Assembly: GCA_019636095.1 (NCBI GenBank)
Contig: JAHBYF010000010.1
Span: 62,001-126,000, forward strand
Source of the DNA: Hyphomonadaceae bacterium
GTDB lineage: Bacteria > Pseudomonadota > Alphaproteobacteria > Caulobacterales > Aquidulcibacteraceae
Length of the DNA: 64,000 nt
Direction: 5' to 3'
A program made the translations under genes and the position numbers. Numbering within the stretch: the first letter of the stretch is position 1; each line of letters opens with the position of its first letter. A model generated the notes under the pieces. The model had not been told where the DNA came from, searched no databases, and saw only the letters and a program-made list of their open reading frames with translations. Shown here piece by piece: positions 44,001 through 57,406 of the stretch.

Positions 44001-47000
44001 TTATTCGGCCGCTTCCGTCTGCGTGAGACGAGCGTCTTCGGCGCGTTCGATCGCCAGTTGCGCGTCGCGTTCGGCGGCGAGCTTCTGATAACGGCGCAGC
44101 TGTCCGCCAGTACCGGCCGGGATGAGACGGCCGACGATGACGTTTTCCTTGAGGCCTTCGAGCGTGTCCGACTTACCGTAGGCCGCAGCCTCGGTGAGCA
44201 CGCGCGTGGTCTCTTGGAACGACGCCGCCGAGATGAACGAGCGCGTTTGCAGCGAAGCCTTGGTGATGCCGAGCAACATCGGTTGCGCGGTCGCCGGCTG
44301 CAGACCGAGTTCCTTGACGCGACGGTTCTCGTCTTCGAGATCAAGCGCTTCGACGGCTTCGCCCTTGAGGAATTCGGTGTCACCCGCTTCCATGATCTCG
44401 ACCTTCTGCAGCATCTGGCGAACGATCACCTCGATGTGCTTGTCGTTGATCGGCACGCCCTGCAGTCGGTAGACCTTCTGAATTTCCTCAACGAGGTAAT
44501 TCGCAAGCGCCTCGACACCGAGAATGGAGAGGATGTCCTGCGGCGCGGGATTGCCGTCCAGCAGGTAGTCGCCCTTCTTCACGAAGTCGCCTTCTTGCAC
44601 CGGAATGTGCTTGCCCTTCGGGATCATGTACTCGATCGCCTCGAGGCTTTCGTCTTCCGGCACAACGCGCAGGCGGCGCTTGTTCTTGTAGTCCTTGCCG
44701 AACTCAACGCGGCCATCGCCCTCCGAGATGATCGCGTGATCCTTCGGACGGCGGGCTTCGAACAGTTCCGCCACGCGCGGCAGACCGCCGGTGATGTCAC
44801 GCGTCTTCGCGCCACCCGTCGGGATCCGCGCGAGGTCTTGGCCAGGCGTCACGTCATCGCCGTCAGCGACCGAGAGAATGGCGCCGACCGAGAGCGTGTA
44901 AGTTTTCACCGCAACGCCCTTGGCGTTCAGAATCGCGATCGCCGGCTTCAGATCCGAACCCTTCGTGGTCGAACGCCAGTCGATGACGACCTTTGACGAA
45001 ATGCCGGTGGCTTCGTCGAACTCGTCACGAACCGCGACGCCCTCCGCCAAATCCTCGAAGCGGACCTTGCCGCCCACTTCGGTGAGAATTGGCGTAGCGT
45101 AGGGATCCCACTCGGCGATGCGATCGCCACGCTTGATCTTCGCTTTTTCGTCAACCTTGAGACGTGCGCCGAACGGCGGCTTGAAGCTTTGACGCTCCTT
45201 GCCGTCGGCGTCGACGACCGAGATCTTCATGTTGCGGCTCATCACGATGAGATCGCCGTGGGCGTTCTTCACCGTGTTGCGGTCGATCAAATGGATGGTG
45301 CCGTCATGCGCCGATTCCATCACCGACGATTCCGCCAACTGGGCGGCGCCGCCAATGTGGAACGTACGCATGGTGAGCTGCGTGCCCGGTTCGCCGATCG
45401 ATTGCGCCGCGATGACGCCAACAGCTTCGCCGATGTTCACTTGCGTATTGCGCGCAAGGTCGCGGCCATAGCAAGCGCCGCAGACGCCGGTACGGGTTTC
45501 GCACGTCAGCACCGAGCGGACCTTCACGGCTTGCACGCCAGCCTTCTCGATCAGTTGCACGGTGTCTTCGTCAAGGAAGCCACCAGCCGGAATGAGCTGC
45601 TTGCCAGTGCCGGGATCGTTGATCGGCAGCGCCGCAGTACGACCCAGGATGCGCGTCGACAGCGGAACGACAATATCGGCGCCGTCGATGACAGCCGTCA
45701 TCTGAATGCCTTCCTGCGTGCCGCAATCTTCCTCGGTGATGATGCAGTCTTGCGCGACGTCGACGAGACGGCGGGTCAGGTAGCCCGAGTTCGCAGTCTT
45801 CAACGCTGTATCCGCGAGACCCTTACGGGCGCCGTGGGTCGAGTTGAAGTATTCGAGAACCGAGAGGCCTTCCTTGAAGTTCGAGATGATCGGCGTCTCG
45901 ATGATTTCCCCCGACGGCTTGGCCATCAGGCCGCGCATGCCGGCGAGCTGCTTCATCTGGTTCTTCGAACCACGCGCGCCCGAGTGCGCCATCATGAAGA
46001 CAGAGTTGAGTTCGCCCAGCCGGCCATCCTTCAGCTTGGCCGGCTTGGAGACTTCCTCCATCATCGCGTCAGCGACTTTGTCGGTGCACTTCGACCAGGC
46101 GTCGACAACCTTGTTGTACTTTTCACCCTTGGTGATGAGGCCGTCGGCGTATTGCTGCTCGTATTCCGATGCGCGCTTCCGCGTGTCCTCAACGAGCGTT
46201 TCCTTCGCCTTCGGAACGACCATGTCGGCCATGCCGAACGAAATGCCGGCGCGCGCAGCTTCCTTGAAACCAAGCTGCATCATGCGGTCAGCGAAGATCA
46301 CCGTCGCCTTCTGACCGCAGAACCGATAGACGTTATCGATCAGGTTGCCGATTTCCTTCTTGGTCAGCGTCTGATCCAAGAGTTTGTAGCTGACCTTCGG
46401 GTGCCTCGGCAGCACTTCAGCCAACTTCATCCGGCCAGGCGTTGTATCGATCGTGGCGCGAACCGGCTTGCCGTCCGCATCTACGGTTTCGTAACGCGCC
46501 TTGATCTTGGTGTGCAGCGTGACAACACCCGCTTCGAGCGCGGACTCAATCTCACCGATCGAGCCGAACAGTTTGCCCTCTCCTGGCTCGCCTTCTTTCA
46601 TCAGCGAAAGATAGTAGAGACCCAGCACGATATCCTGCGACGGCACGATGATCGCCTTGCCGTTGGCCGGCGAGAGGATGTTGTTGGTCGACATCATCAG
46701 CACGCGTGCTTCCAGCTGCGCTTCGAGCGACAGCGGAACGTGCACAGCCATTTGGTCGCCGTCGAAGTCAGCGTTGAACGCTGCGCACACCAGCGGGTGC
46801 AGCTGGATGGCCTTGCCCTCGATCAGCTTCGGCTCGAACGCCTGGATCCCCAAGCGGTGCAGCGTCGGCGCGCGGTTCAGAAGAACGGGGTGCTCGCGAA
46901 TGACTTCTTCGAGCACGTCCCAGACTTCCGGACGCTCTTTTTCGACCATGCGGCGCGATTGCTTCACGGTGCCCGAGAGCCCCTTGATGTCGAGGCGCGC

Positions 47001-48167
47001 GTAGATGAACGGTTTGAACAGTTCGAGCGCCATCTTCTTGGGCAAGCCGCACTGGTGCAGCTTGAGGTCGGGACCGACGACGATAACCGAACGGCCCGAA
47101 TAATCGACGCGCTTGCCGAGCAAGTTTTGACGGAAGCGGCCTTGCTTGCCCTTCAGCATGTCGGCGAGCGACTTCAGCGGACGCTTGTTGGCGCCGGTGA
47201 TGACGCGGCCACGGCGGCCGTTGTCGAACAGCGCGTCGACAGCTTCCTGCAGCATCCGCTTTTCGTTGCGGATGATGATGTCCGGCGCGCGGAGCTCCAT
47301 CAGCCGCTTCAGGCGGTTGTTGCGATTGATGACGCGGCGATAGAGGTCGTTCAGATCAGACGTCGCAAAGCGGCCGCCATCGAGCGGCACCAGCGGACGC
47401 AGTTCCGGCGGGATCACCGGCACGACCGTCAAGATCATCCATTCCGGCTTGTTGCCAGAACGAATGAACGCTTCGACCAGCTTCAGGCGCTTCGCGAGCT
47501 TCTTCGGCTTCAGTTCCGAAGTCGACTCCGCGATTTCCTTGCGCAGCTGCTCGGCCTCTTTTTCGAGGTTGAGCGCCATCAGCAACTCGCGGACGGCCTC
47601 GGCGCCGATCGAAGCGGTGAAGCTGTCTTCGCCGTATTCATCCTGCGCGCGAATGTACTCTTCTTCCGTCAGCAGCTGCTTGGCCTCGAGCGGTGTCAGG
47701 CCCGGCTCAAGCACAATGTACTGCTCGAAATAGAGGACCTTCTCGATGTCCTTCAGCGCCATGTCGAGCATCAGCGCGATGCGGCTTGGCAGCGACTTCA
47801 GGAACCAGATGTGGGCCACCGGTGCGGCCAACTCGATGTGGCCCATGCGCTCACGGCGGACACGCGCCAAAGTCACTTGCACGCCGCACTTTTCGCAGAT
47901 GATGTCCTTATACTTCATCCGCTTGTACTTGCCGCAGGTGCATTCGTAGTCCTTCTGCGGGCCGAAGATACGCGCGCAGAAGAGGCCATCACGTTCCGGC
48001 TTGAACGTGCGGTAGTTGATCGTCTCGGGCTTCTTGATCTCGCCGAAGCTCCAGGACTTGATCTGTTCCGGGCTCGCGATCGAGATCTTGATCTGATCGA
48101 ACACAGGCGCCGGCGGTTGGTTGTTGCCGAAGGTGTTGTTGATCAGCTCTTGGTTCATGGCGCTCAT
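44001..48167 (-). CDS. rpoC: RNA polymerase beta-prime subunit
   Basis: This is the catalytic subunit of RNA polymerase, 1388 residues. The N-terminal zinc site is CTCGKYKRMKYKDIICEKCG near residue 70. The active-site aspartates are in NADFDGDQMAVHVPLS near residue 465. The second zinc cluster is in the last 600 residues (DCGTQEG, LTCETRTGVCGACYG). GGAAGG stands about 9 bases upstream of the ATG at 48167; MNQEL three codons later is an alternative. It follows rpoB by 103 bases with a perfect hairpin between. Confidence 0.98.
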   Translation of the reverse strand: MSAMNQELINNTFGNNQPPAPVFDQIKISIASPEQIKSWSFGEIKKPETINYRTFKPERDGLFCARIFGPQKDYECTCGKYKRMKYKDIICEKCGVQVTLARVRRERMGHIELAAPVAHIWFLKSLPSRIALMLDMALKDIEKVLYFEQYIVLEPGLTPLEAKQLLTEEEYIRAQDEYGEDSFTASIGAEAVRELLMALNLEKEAEQLRKEIAESTSELKPKKLAKRLKLVEAFIRSGNKPEWMILTVVPVIPPELRPLVPLDGGRFATSDLNDLYRRVINRNNRLKRLMELRAPDIIIRNEKRMLQEAVDALFDNGRRGRVITGANKRPLKSLADMLKGKQGRFRQNLLGKRVDYSGRSVIVVGPDLKLHQCGLPKKMALELFKPFIYARLDIKGLSGTVKQSRRMVEKERPEVWDVLEEVIREHPVLLNRAPTLHRLGIQAFEPKLIEGKAIQLHPLVCAAFNADFDGDQMAVHVPLSLEAQLEARVLMMSTNNILSPANGKAIIVPSQDIVLGLYYLSLMKEGEPGEGKLFGSIGEIESALEAGVVTLHTKIKARYETVDADGKPVRATIDTTPGRMKLAEVLPRHPKVSYKLLDQTLTKKEIGNLIDNVYRFCGQKATVIFADRMMQLGFKEAARAGISFGMADMVVPKAKETLVEDTRKRASEYEQQYADGLITKGEKYNKVVDAWSKCTDKVADAMMEEVSKPAKLKDGRLGELNSVFMMAHSGARGSKNQMKQLAGMRGLMAKPSGEIIETPIISNFKEGLSVLEYFNSTHGARKGLADTALKTANSGYLTRRLVDVAQDCIITEEDCGTQEGIQMTAVIDGADIVVPLSTRILGRTAALPINDPGTGKQLIPAGGFLDEDTVQLIEKAGVQAVKVRSVLTCETRTGVCGACYGRDLARNTQVNIGEAVGVIAAQSIGEPGTQLTMRTFHIGGAAQLAESSVMESAHDGTIHLIDRNTVKNAHGDLIVMSRNMKISVVDADGKERQSFKPPFGARLKVDEKAKIKRGDRIAEWDPYATPILTEVGGKVRFEDLAEGVAVRDEFDEATGISSKVVIDWRSTTKGSDLKPAIAILNAKGVAVKTYTLSVGAILSVADGDDVTPGQDLARIPTGGAKTRDITGGLPRVAELFEARRPKDHAIISEGDGRVEFGKDYKNKRRLRVVPEDESLEAIEYMIPKGKHIPVQEGDFVKKGDYLLDGNPAPQDILSILGVEALANYLVEEIQKVYRLQGVPINDKHIEVIVRQMLQKVEIMEAGDTEFLKGEAVEALDLEDENRRVKELGLQPATAQPMLLGITKASLQTRSFISAASFQETTRVLTEAAAYGKSDTLEGLKENVIVGRLIPAGTGGQLRRYQKLAAERDAQLAIERAEDARLTQTEAAE

Positions 48168-48232
48168 TCTCTCTACCTTCCTTCGCCCCAGTGGTGCGGC
48201 CCGGGGCTCGGCGGTGAATTTTCAATTCCCAT

Positions 48233-48260
48233 CCCGCGCGCCGCTTTCACGGCGCGCGGG
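48233..48260 (-). other. Perfect 11-bp hairpin between rpoB and rpoC
   Basis: CCCGCGCGCCG (48233-48243) pairs with CGGCGCGCGGG (48250-48260) around a 6-base loop, just after the rpoB stop. There is no T-tract, so it should not end transcription; it may stabilise or be cut in the rpoBC message, or pause polymerase. Confidence 0.5.
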
Positions 48261-48270
48261 CTAGTTCGCT

Positions 48271-52362
<4,092 letters not shown>

Positions 52363-52518
52363 CTGTTCTTCCCAATGCGCGCTGCGCTTTGACGCGGACC
52401 CCGGCCACTAGGCCCGCCAAGCGCGGCACATGAGCCGCCTCTTCCGCCCTGGCTTCGCATCCCGAAGGCGTTGCGAACCCGACCCTCTTTCGGAGCATCT
52501 CGGGCGGGAGATGCACCG

Positions 52519-52580
52519 CGCGTCTCCAAGTTGAGACGCGAACGACGGAAGCCGAGGCCGTTACCGGCCTCCGCTTCCGT
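52519..52580 (-). promoter_or_regulatory. Two hairpins between rplL and rpoB (attenuator or processing site candidate)
   Basis: The larger hairpin has ACGGAAGC (52545-52552) pairing with GCTTCCGT (52573-52580), continued by GAGGCCG/CGGCCTC and a TTAC loop. The smaller is CGCGTCTC/GAGACGCG (52519-52540). There is no T-tract. In E. coli the same gap holds an attenuator and an RNase III site that set the lower output of rpoBC; an equal role here is inference. Confidence 0.5.
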
Positions 52581-52594
52581 GTGCTGTTTGCGAG

Positions 52595-52972
52595 TTACTT
52601 CAGATCGACCTTCGCACCGGCCTTTTCAAGTTGGGCCTTGAACTTTTCGGCATCCGCCTTGTTCACGCCTTCCTTCACGGCCTTCGGAGCGCCTTCAACG
52701 AGGTCCTTGGCTTCCTTCAGGCCGAGACCCGTGATGGCGCGGACTTCCTTGATGACTTCGATCTTCTTGTCGCCGGCGCTGGTGAGCTGGACCGTGAACT
52801 CGGTCTTCTCTTCAGCAGCGGCGGCCGGAGCAGCGCCACCACCGCCAGCGGCGATCGCCACCGGAGCGGCAGCGGAAACGCCCCACTTTTCTTCCAGCAT
52901 CTTCGAAAGCTCAGCGGCTTCGAGGACGGTCAGCGCCGAAAGGTCTTCGACGATCTTTTCGAGGTTTGCCAT
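52595..52972 (-). CDS. rplL: 50S ribosomal protein L7/L12
   Basis: This is the stalk protein that recruits translation GTPases. The product has 125 residues. The N-terminal dimerisation helix segment is LEKIVEDLSALTVLEAAELS, followed by an Ala/Gly-rich hinge (AAPVAIAAGGGGAAPAAAAE) and the C-terminal factor-binding domain (KTEFTVQLTSAGDKKIEVIK, ITGLGLKEAKDLVEGAPK). AGGA lies about 9 bases before the ATG. It follows rplJ by 55 bases. Confidence 0.98.
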   Translation of the reverse strand: MANLEKIVEDLSALTVLEAAELSKMLEEKWGVSAAAPVAIAAGGGGAAPAAAAEEKTEFTVQLTSAGDKKIEVIKEVRAITGLGLKEAKDLVEGAPKAVKEGVNKADAEKFKAQLEKAGAKVDLK

Positions 52973-53027
52973 GATCTTTGTTCCTGACGTTTTGTCTCAA
53001 GTTTTCATATGTATGCGGAAATGACGG

Positions 53028-53543
53028 TTAGGCGGCGTCCTTGGTCGCGTAAGCGTTGAGAACGCGGGCCAGCTGACCACCGGGCGCTGCCAGCACGCCG
53101 GCGATCTTGGTCGCGGGCGCCTGCACCAGGCCGATAATCTTGCCGCGCAGCTCGTCGAGCGAAGGCATCGTGGCGAGCGCCGCGATCCCAGCCTTATCGA
53201 GCAGCTGATCGCCGAACAGGCCGCCGAGAATGGCGAACTGTTCCTTTTCCTTGGCGTACGCGACAGCGACCTTGGCGGCCGAGATCGGGTCAGCGGAATA
53301 GGCGATGGCCGTTGGGCCAGCGAACAGGTCAGACGCCGTAGCCTTGGGCGTATCGGCGATCGCCAGCTTCACAAGCCGGTTCTTCACGACTTTGAGCGCG
53401 CCGCCTTCAGTGCGAAGGCGATTACGCAGCACCGTCAAATCCGCAACGGTAAGACCAGAATAGTGGCCGACGACCACCACACCGGCGCCGGCAAAAACGC
53501 CTTTCAGCGATTCCACCGTTTCGGCTTTCTGAGCACGATCCAT
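53028..53543 (-). CDS. rplJ: 50S ribosomal protein L10
   Basis: This is the stalk base that holds L7/L12 dimers. The product has 171 residues. The N-terminal rRNA-binding part shows KAETVESLKGVFAGAGVVVV, HYSGLTVADLTVLRNRLR and GGALKVVKNRLVKLA; the C-terminal helix for L12 binding is GVLAAPGGQLARVLNAYATK. GAGGAG stands 6 bases upstream of the ATG. It is the first gene of rplJL-rpoBC here, because rplKA is displaced to 58186-59369. Confidence 0.98.
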   Translation of the reverse strand: MDRAQKAETVESLKGVFAGAGVVVVGHYSGLTVADLTVLRNRLRTEGGALKVVKNRLVKLAIADTPKATASDLFAGPTAIAYSADPISAAKVAVAYAKEKEQFAILGGLFGDQLLDKAGIAALATMPSLDELRGKIIGLVQAPATKIAGVLAAPGGQLARVLNAYATKDAA

Positions 53544-54034
53544 TGCGGTCTCCTCAGTCAGCGCCCGGCCAATCCAGGCGCTGTCGTAAGCGCACGCGGA
53601 TCGACCGGCCGGTGGTTAAGACCCCCGGTTCGGCGCGCGACCCACGCGCAGCCTGTCCCAGGAGCCGGCCTGCGGGAGACGGCTTGACAGCCACCCCCGA
53701 AAAACGTCAGCTTCTGTCTATTGCAGGTGAGAGAACCCTAGGGTTTTCAACACATTAAGCCGCGCAAACAGCGCCCTCTCGGGCCGACCATCTACGTGGC
53801 GCCTGCAGTCTCGGACAGGATCGGCGAGGGGTTAACCCCGCCGGATCGCGGCATATGCACGCTTTATTGCACCGCCGCAAGCCCGGCAGGCACAATTCTC
53901 TGCGCATGGCAAGTGGTAAGCTGTGAGAGTGGTCCGCGAGACACGCGACAGCGCGTCCCCGCCGCCTGCCCTGTTGGGCCTAGCGTTTCTCACCAATTGC
54001 GTTAGCGATCTGATCCTCATTGAGGAGAATCCCG
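53544..54034 (-). promoter_or_regulatory. Upstream region and probable L10 leader of rplJL-rpoBC
   Basis: This 490-base stretch between divergent genes has no credible reading frame. The 150 bases nearest rplJ are GC-rich with several short inverted repeats (for example CGCCTGG...CCGGGCG just before the ribosome-binding site), as expected of an L10/L12-binding autoregulatory leader. At 53734-53745 stands the palindrome AACCCTAGGGTT, next to TTGAAA on the minus strand; a matching -10 at normal spacing was not found. The leader function is inferred from position. Confidence 0.4.
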
Positions 54035-54304
54035 ATGCGCTTGTTCGCCTGCTTGGCCGTGGTTTTTGCCCTGGGGATCACCCCCATCGCCGCCGCCCAG
54101 CAGCAGCGCGCGGCGCCGCCACTCATAGAAGAATTGCCTGCCCAGCAAGCGGGCGTGCGAATGGTGATGATCCGCTTCCCAACACCGGTTCTCGGCAGCG
54201 ACGCCGATCAGATTTGCCGCTCACTCAACTATGCGGGCGGTGCGAAATTTTCCGACGAACCCTATAACGGCATCAGCTGGGTCATCTGCACCACGCGCGC
54301 CTAG
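54035..54304 (+). CDS. Small secreted protein of unknown function
   Basis: The product has 89 residues. ATG 54035 has GAGGAGA about 6 bases upstream. A signal peptide (MRLFACLAVVFALGITPIAA, cleaved near AAA/QQQ) is followed by a short mature protein with two Cys (ADQICRSLN and WVICTTRA), probably a disulfide. The middle (VRMVMIRFPTPVLGSDADQI) looks like two strands. No family was recognised. It shares CTAG 54301-54304 as stop with the convergent regulator gene. Confidence 0.65.
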   Translation: MRLFACLAVVFALGITPIAAAQQQRAAPPLIEELPAQQAGVRMVMIRFPTPVLGSDADQICRSLNYAGGAKFSDEPYNGISWVICTTRA

Positions 54305-54594
54305 CCCACCAGTTTCGAAATCGCCTCCAGATACGCAGCAAAGGCCGCGCGCCCCGTATCCGTCATGCGCACGCGTGTTAGCGGCTTGCGATCGATGAAG
54401 CTCTTGTCGATCGATACGTAGCCTGCCTCTTCCAGCTTGCGCAGATGGACGGAGAGATTGCCTTGGGTGACTTCGAGCAGGTTCTTCAACTCGGTGAAGT
54501 CTGCGACTTCGGCCCCGGCAAGATACGCCATCACCCCTAGACGCACGCGCCCATGGATCACATCATCCAGCTTGCCGATGTCGAACGAGGCCAT
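54301..54594 (-). CDS. Winged-helix transcriptional regulator (HTH_34-type)
   Basis: The product has 97 residues. The winged helix is clear: LDDVIHGRVRLGVMAYLAGA, then ADFTELKNLLEVTQGNLSVH with the recognition helix LSVHLRKLEEAGYVSIDKSF, and the wing/arm RKPLTRVRMTDTGRAAFAAY. Such MarR/ArsR-like small regulators are often paired with membrane proteins. Here it starts 6 bases after the stop of the preceding membrane protein gene, as third gene of an operon, and could act on the direct repeats at 56506-56531. Confidence 0.87.
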   Translation of the reverse strand: MASFDIGKLDDVIHGRVRLGVMAYLAGAEVADFTELKNLLEVTQGNLSVHLRKLEEAGYVSIDKSFIDRKPLTRVRMTDTGRAAFAAYLEAISKLVG

Positions 54595-54600
54595 GGCTGC

Positions 54601-55224
54601 TCACGCAGCCTTCTTCGCGCCACGCCAGATCACCCAGCCTGGCACACCCATACATAGAATGAGCGTCGCACTGAGGATCAACAGATAAGCGCCGATGTTC
54701 TCGAACACAGCGACGCCAAGAGCCACTGTCGCCGTGAACCAACCAAGCGCAACCAAACCAAGCCAAGCGCGCCGCAATATCAGCCACGCCACGTACCACG
54801 CGACACCTTGGAACATACACACAACGATCGGGTGATAGAGCCAAAGCCCCTCACTATTCGGCTTGGACGCGCCGTAAGCGAACACGCATGCCATCACCAA
54901 ATTGGCAAGGCCCGCCCCCTGGAACACCGCCGCTAGTGCGCGTGTCGCAATGCCCCCAGGAGGCGCCTTCCGGTCCTTCCAGATAATGAGTCCCAAGATC
55001 ACCATGAATACGACGGTCGGACCAAACGCGATCGCCAGCATCGGCAGGCCTTGCTCCGGCGCCAAGTGAAGCGTTTGGAGGTAGTGCAAAAAGCACTGGC
55101 CGCCATAGAGCGCGCCCGCCCACATGAATGCTTCGCCCATCGTTGCTTGCAGCGGGCCTGAGCCGGTGACGAGCGTGCGCATGTAAGCGAGGTCGTCGCG
55201 CGCGCTTTCGAGATCGGAAGTCAT
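54601..55224 (-). CDS. Multi-pass membrane protein next to HTH regulator
   Basis: The product has 207 residues. ATG 55224 is preferred because GGAG stands 6 bases upstream; an ATG two codons earlier touches that site. The first about 30 residues are soluble (MTSDLESARDDLAYMRTLVT). Five to six membrane helices follow, for example AIAFGPTVVFMVILGLIIW and ATVALGVAVFENIGAYLLIL. No named family was recognised, but the coupling with an HTH_34 regulator is typical for such proteins. It is the middle gene of an operon with an acyltransferase upstream. Confidence 0.72.
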   Translation of the reverse strand: MTSDLESARDDLAYMRTLVTGSGPLQATMGEAFMWAGALYGGQCFLHYLQTLHLAPEQGLPMLAIAFGPTVVFMVILGLIIWKDRKAPPGGIATRALAAVFQGAGLANLVMACVFAYGASKPNSEGLWLYHPIVVCMFQGVAWYVAWLILRRAWLGLVALGWFTATVALGVAVFENIGAYLLILSATLILCMGVPGWVIWRGAKKAA

Positions 55225-55233
55225 CACCATCTC

Positions 55234-56454
55234 CTATTCTGCCGCCGCAAGTTGCGGCGCGCCGCGTGCCACCTTCTGGGGCTTGTGCTTTTTGCCGTTG
55301 AGAATCGCGCCAATCCAAGAATAGCGCACAAACCACTGGTAACTCGCCAGCATGATCACAAACGCAACCGACAAGATCAGCGGATATTTCGCGAACCACG
55401 GCCACGGATACGGCGCGAGCAGTGTTTGGAGCACGATCACGATCGGCAGATGCACAATGTAGATCCAGTACGAGGCGTCAGCGAGATAACGCCGGAGCGG
55501 GCTATGACCAGAGAGGTGACGAACTGCAAACCCGATGATCGCGATCGTCCATGCCCAGCAAGCAAAGGCGTACAGTGCTGCAAAGCTCAAAGTCGTGAAG
55601 CTCTGCTCCGACACAGTGACCACCGGCGCAGCGCCACCGGCGAGCATCAGCGCGCCAGCCGTCGCGCCCATCGCCGGCAACACGTAGAACGCCCAGCGGC
55701 TACCCCAGCTCTCCAGAATTTGCGGCTGGCGGTTGAGCAGCCAACCAAAGCCAAACGCGAGGCCGTACGCCACCAGCGCTGCTGTGTTCGGCACAAGGCC
55801 GGTGTCCGGCGTCGGGATGCCGAACCACATCATCCAATGCGGCTTGGAATAGAGCGCCGCCGCAACCGGGATCGCGAGCACGATTGGCGCAACAGGCCCC
55901 GCAACAAGGCGCACCAGAGGATCGACCAAGCGCGAGCGCAGCGCGCCGTTGCGATCAATGAGATGCACGATCGCTCGCAATGCCAACGCCGCTGCGTAGA
56001 AAATCAGCAGCACATAGAGAAACCACAGGTGTAGGAGCGGGAAAGTCTCTGCCGTCATCGGCGGCGGAGGCGGACCTTCGGGCGCAACACCGCCATTGGC
56101 TTGCACAGCCGCCCAGATCAAGGTCGCGATGAACGCCGTCAACACGAGTGGCCAGAACATGACGAGAGGCGCAGCAATCCGCTTCGCCCGGTTCAACACG
56201 AACCGGCCAACGCCAAGCCGTTCCAGCAGCAAGCGTCCGAAGAAACCAGCGAGCAGAAAGAACACCGTCATTCGGAAGATGTGCAGCGCGAAGAAAAGCA
56301 CGGAGAGTTCGAGGCTCCGCGATGAATCCATGACGATCCACATCTGATCGCCCGGCAAGAACGAGAGCGCCGCGTGGAAGAACACCCCCAGGACCAGCAC
56401 CCCGCCCCGCACCGCATCCAGCGCGTGATAGCGCTCACCAACCACACCACTCAT
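55234..56454 (-). CDS. Acyltransferase 3 (OpgC/OafA-like) membrane protein
   Basis: The product has 406 residues from ATG 56454, with GGAG 6 bases upstream. About ten membrane helices are visible. The family start is RYHALDAVRGGVLVLGVFFH with the catalytic-type His and Arg, then HIFRMTVFFLLAGFFGRLLL and, near the end, RRYLADASYWIYIVHLPIVI. It transfers acyl groups to a sugar or lipid on the periplasmic side; OpgC is the closest well-known type. First gene of a three-gene operon; the upstream region has 17-bp-spaced direct repeats. Confidence 0.87.
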   Translation of the reverse strand: MSGVVGERYHALDAVRGGVLVLGVFFHAALSFLPGDQMWIVMDSSRSLELSVLFFALHIFRMTVFFLLAGFFGRLLLERLGVGRFVLNRAKRIAAPLVMFWPLVLTAFIATLIWAAVQANGGVAPEGPPPPPMTAETFPLLHLWFLYVLLIFYAAALALRAIVHLIDRNGALRSRLVDPLVRLVAGPVAPIVLAIPVAAALYSKPHWMMWFGIPTPDTGLVPNTAALVAYGLAFGFGWLLNRQPQILESWGSRWAFYVLPAMGATAGALMLAGGAAPVVTVSEQSFTTLSFAALYAFACWAWTIAIIGFAVRHLSGHSPLRRYLADASYWIYIVHLPIVIVLQTLLAPYPWPWFAKYPLILSVAFVIMLASYQWFVRYSWIGAILNGKKHKPQKVARGAPQLAAAE

Positions 56455-56505
56455 AGCCAACTCCATCGGCCCACGGTCTTCCCGGGCGAGGGCAGCTTAT
56501 CGCTC

Positions 56506-56531
56506 AACTAGTCTGTTTTGTAAACTTGTCT
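56506..56531 (-). promoter_or_regulatory. Direct repeat AACTNGTCT upstream of the acyltransferase operon
   Basis: AACTAGTCT (56506-56514) and AACTTGTCT (56523-56531) are direct repeats with a 17-base period, 50-80 bases before the acyltransferase start. Spacing and place suit a regulator site over the promoter. The HTH protein of the same operon is the obvious candidate binder. Confidence 0.4.
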
Positions 56532-56622
56532 AACATGAGCTATCCGTACGATGTCCGTATTGTCTATGTAGATCGCTTATTCTGCCATGCGCCGGCTAAG
56601 CATCAGGCTCAGCGCCGAGGGG

Positions 56623-57375
56623 TTAGGCCGCTGTCGCCGTCAGGATCACAGCGCCGCGCTTGGTCGCAACTAGGGTGTGTTCGTACTGAACCGTTGGCTG
56701 CCCGGTGTCGGCGCGCAACGTCCATTCATCGCCGCCTTCAATCGCCCATTCCGAACCCATCGAGAGGAACGGCTCGATCGTGAACACCATGCCTTCATGA
56801 ATGCGGCGGCGTTCACTCGGATCGCGCCAGGTCGGGATCGACGTCGGCTCTTCATGCAGACCACGGCCTACGCCGTGGCTCGCGAGATTGCGGATCAGCG
56901 AATAGCCGTTCTTGCTAGCGAAGCTCTCAATCGCGCTGCCAATGTCGCCAAGCTTCGAACCTGCGCGCACGCTATTGATTCCCGACCACATCGCCCGCTT
57001 GCCGTCGCGCGTCAGCTTCGCGATCCGCGTCGCAACCGGCGCCATCGCAAAGCTCGCGCCGGTATCGGCGAAATAGCCATTGAGTTCAGCCGACACATCG
57101 ATGTTCACCAGATCGCCCGGCTTCAACACGCGGTCGCCAGGAATGCCATGCGCGATATCCGGGAACACCGAGATGCAGGTGGCGCCAGGAAAATTGTAAG
57201 TAAGCGTTGGCGCCGGCCGCGCCCCTTCCCGCTCCAGCAATGCGCGCCCGACCTCGTCCAACTCGCGCGTCGTCATGCCAGGCTCAAGCGCTTTGCCCAT
57301 GGCGTGCAACGTATTCGCGACAATCGCGCCGATCCGCTTCAGCGCTTCGAGATCATTATCGTTATCGATGGTCAT
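56623..57375 (-). CDS. map: Type I methionine aminopeptidase
   Basis: It removes the initiator Met from new proteins. With ATG 57375 (MTIDNDNDLEALKRIGAIVA) the product has 250 residues, normal for bacterial MetAP; a longer frame to 57585 runs into the next gene. Metal ligands are in NIDVSAELNGYFADTGASFA (two Asp), HGVGRGLHEEPTSIP (His), VFTIEPFLSMG (Glu) and TVQYEHTLVAT (Glu). It stands between the acyltransferase operon and a gene of unknown function, within the block that splits rplKA from rplJL. Confidence 0.95.
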   Translation of the reverse strand: MTIDNDNDLEALKRIGAIVANTLHAMGKALEPGMTTRELDEVGRALLEREGARPAPTLTYNFPGATCISVFPDIAHGIPGDRVLKPGDLVNIDVSAELNGYFADTGASFAMAPVATRIAKLTRDGKRAMWSGINSVRAGSKLGDIGSAIESFASKNGYSLIRNLASHGVGRGLHEEPTSIPTWRDPSERRRIHEGMVFTIEPFLSMGSEWAIEGGDEWTLRADTGQPTVQYEHTLVATKRGAVILTATAA

Positions 57376-57406
57376 ACCTCTAACATAAGGCTCCGTGCGC
57401 TCAGCG

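Noticed and set aside
53734..53745. AACCCTAGGGTT palindrome as operator of rplJ
   Set aside because: It is close to a TTGAAA, but no matching -10 at normal spacing was found and no regulator is indicated, so it is only mentioned in the leader entry.
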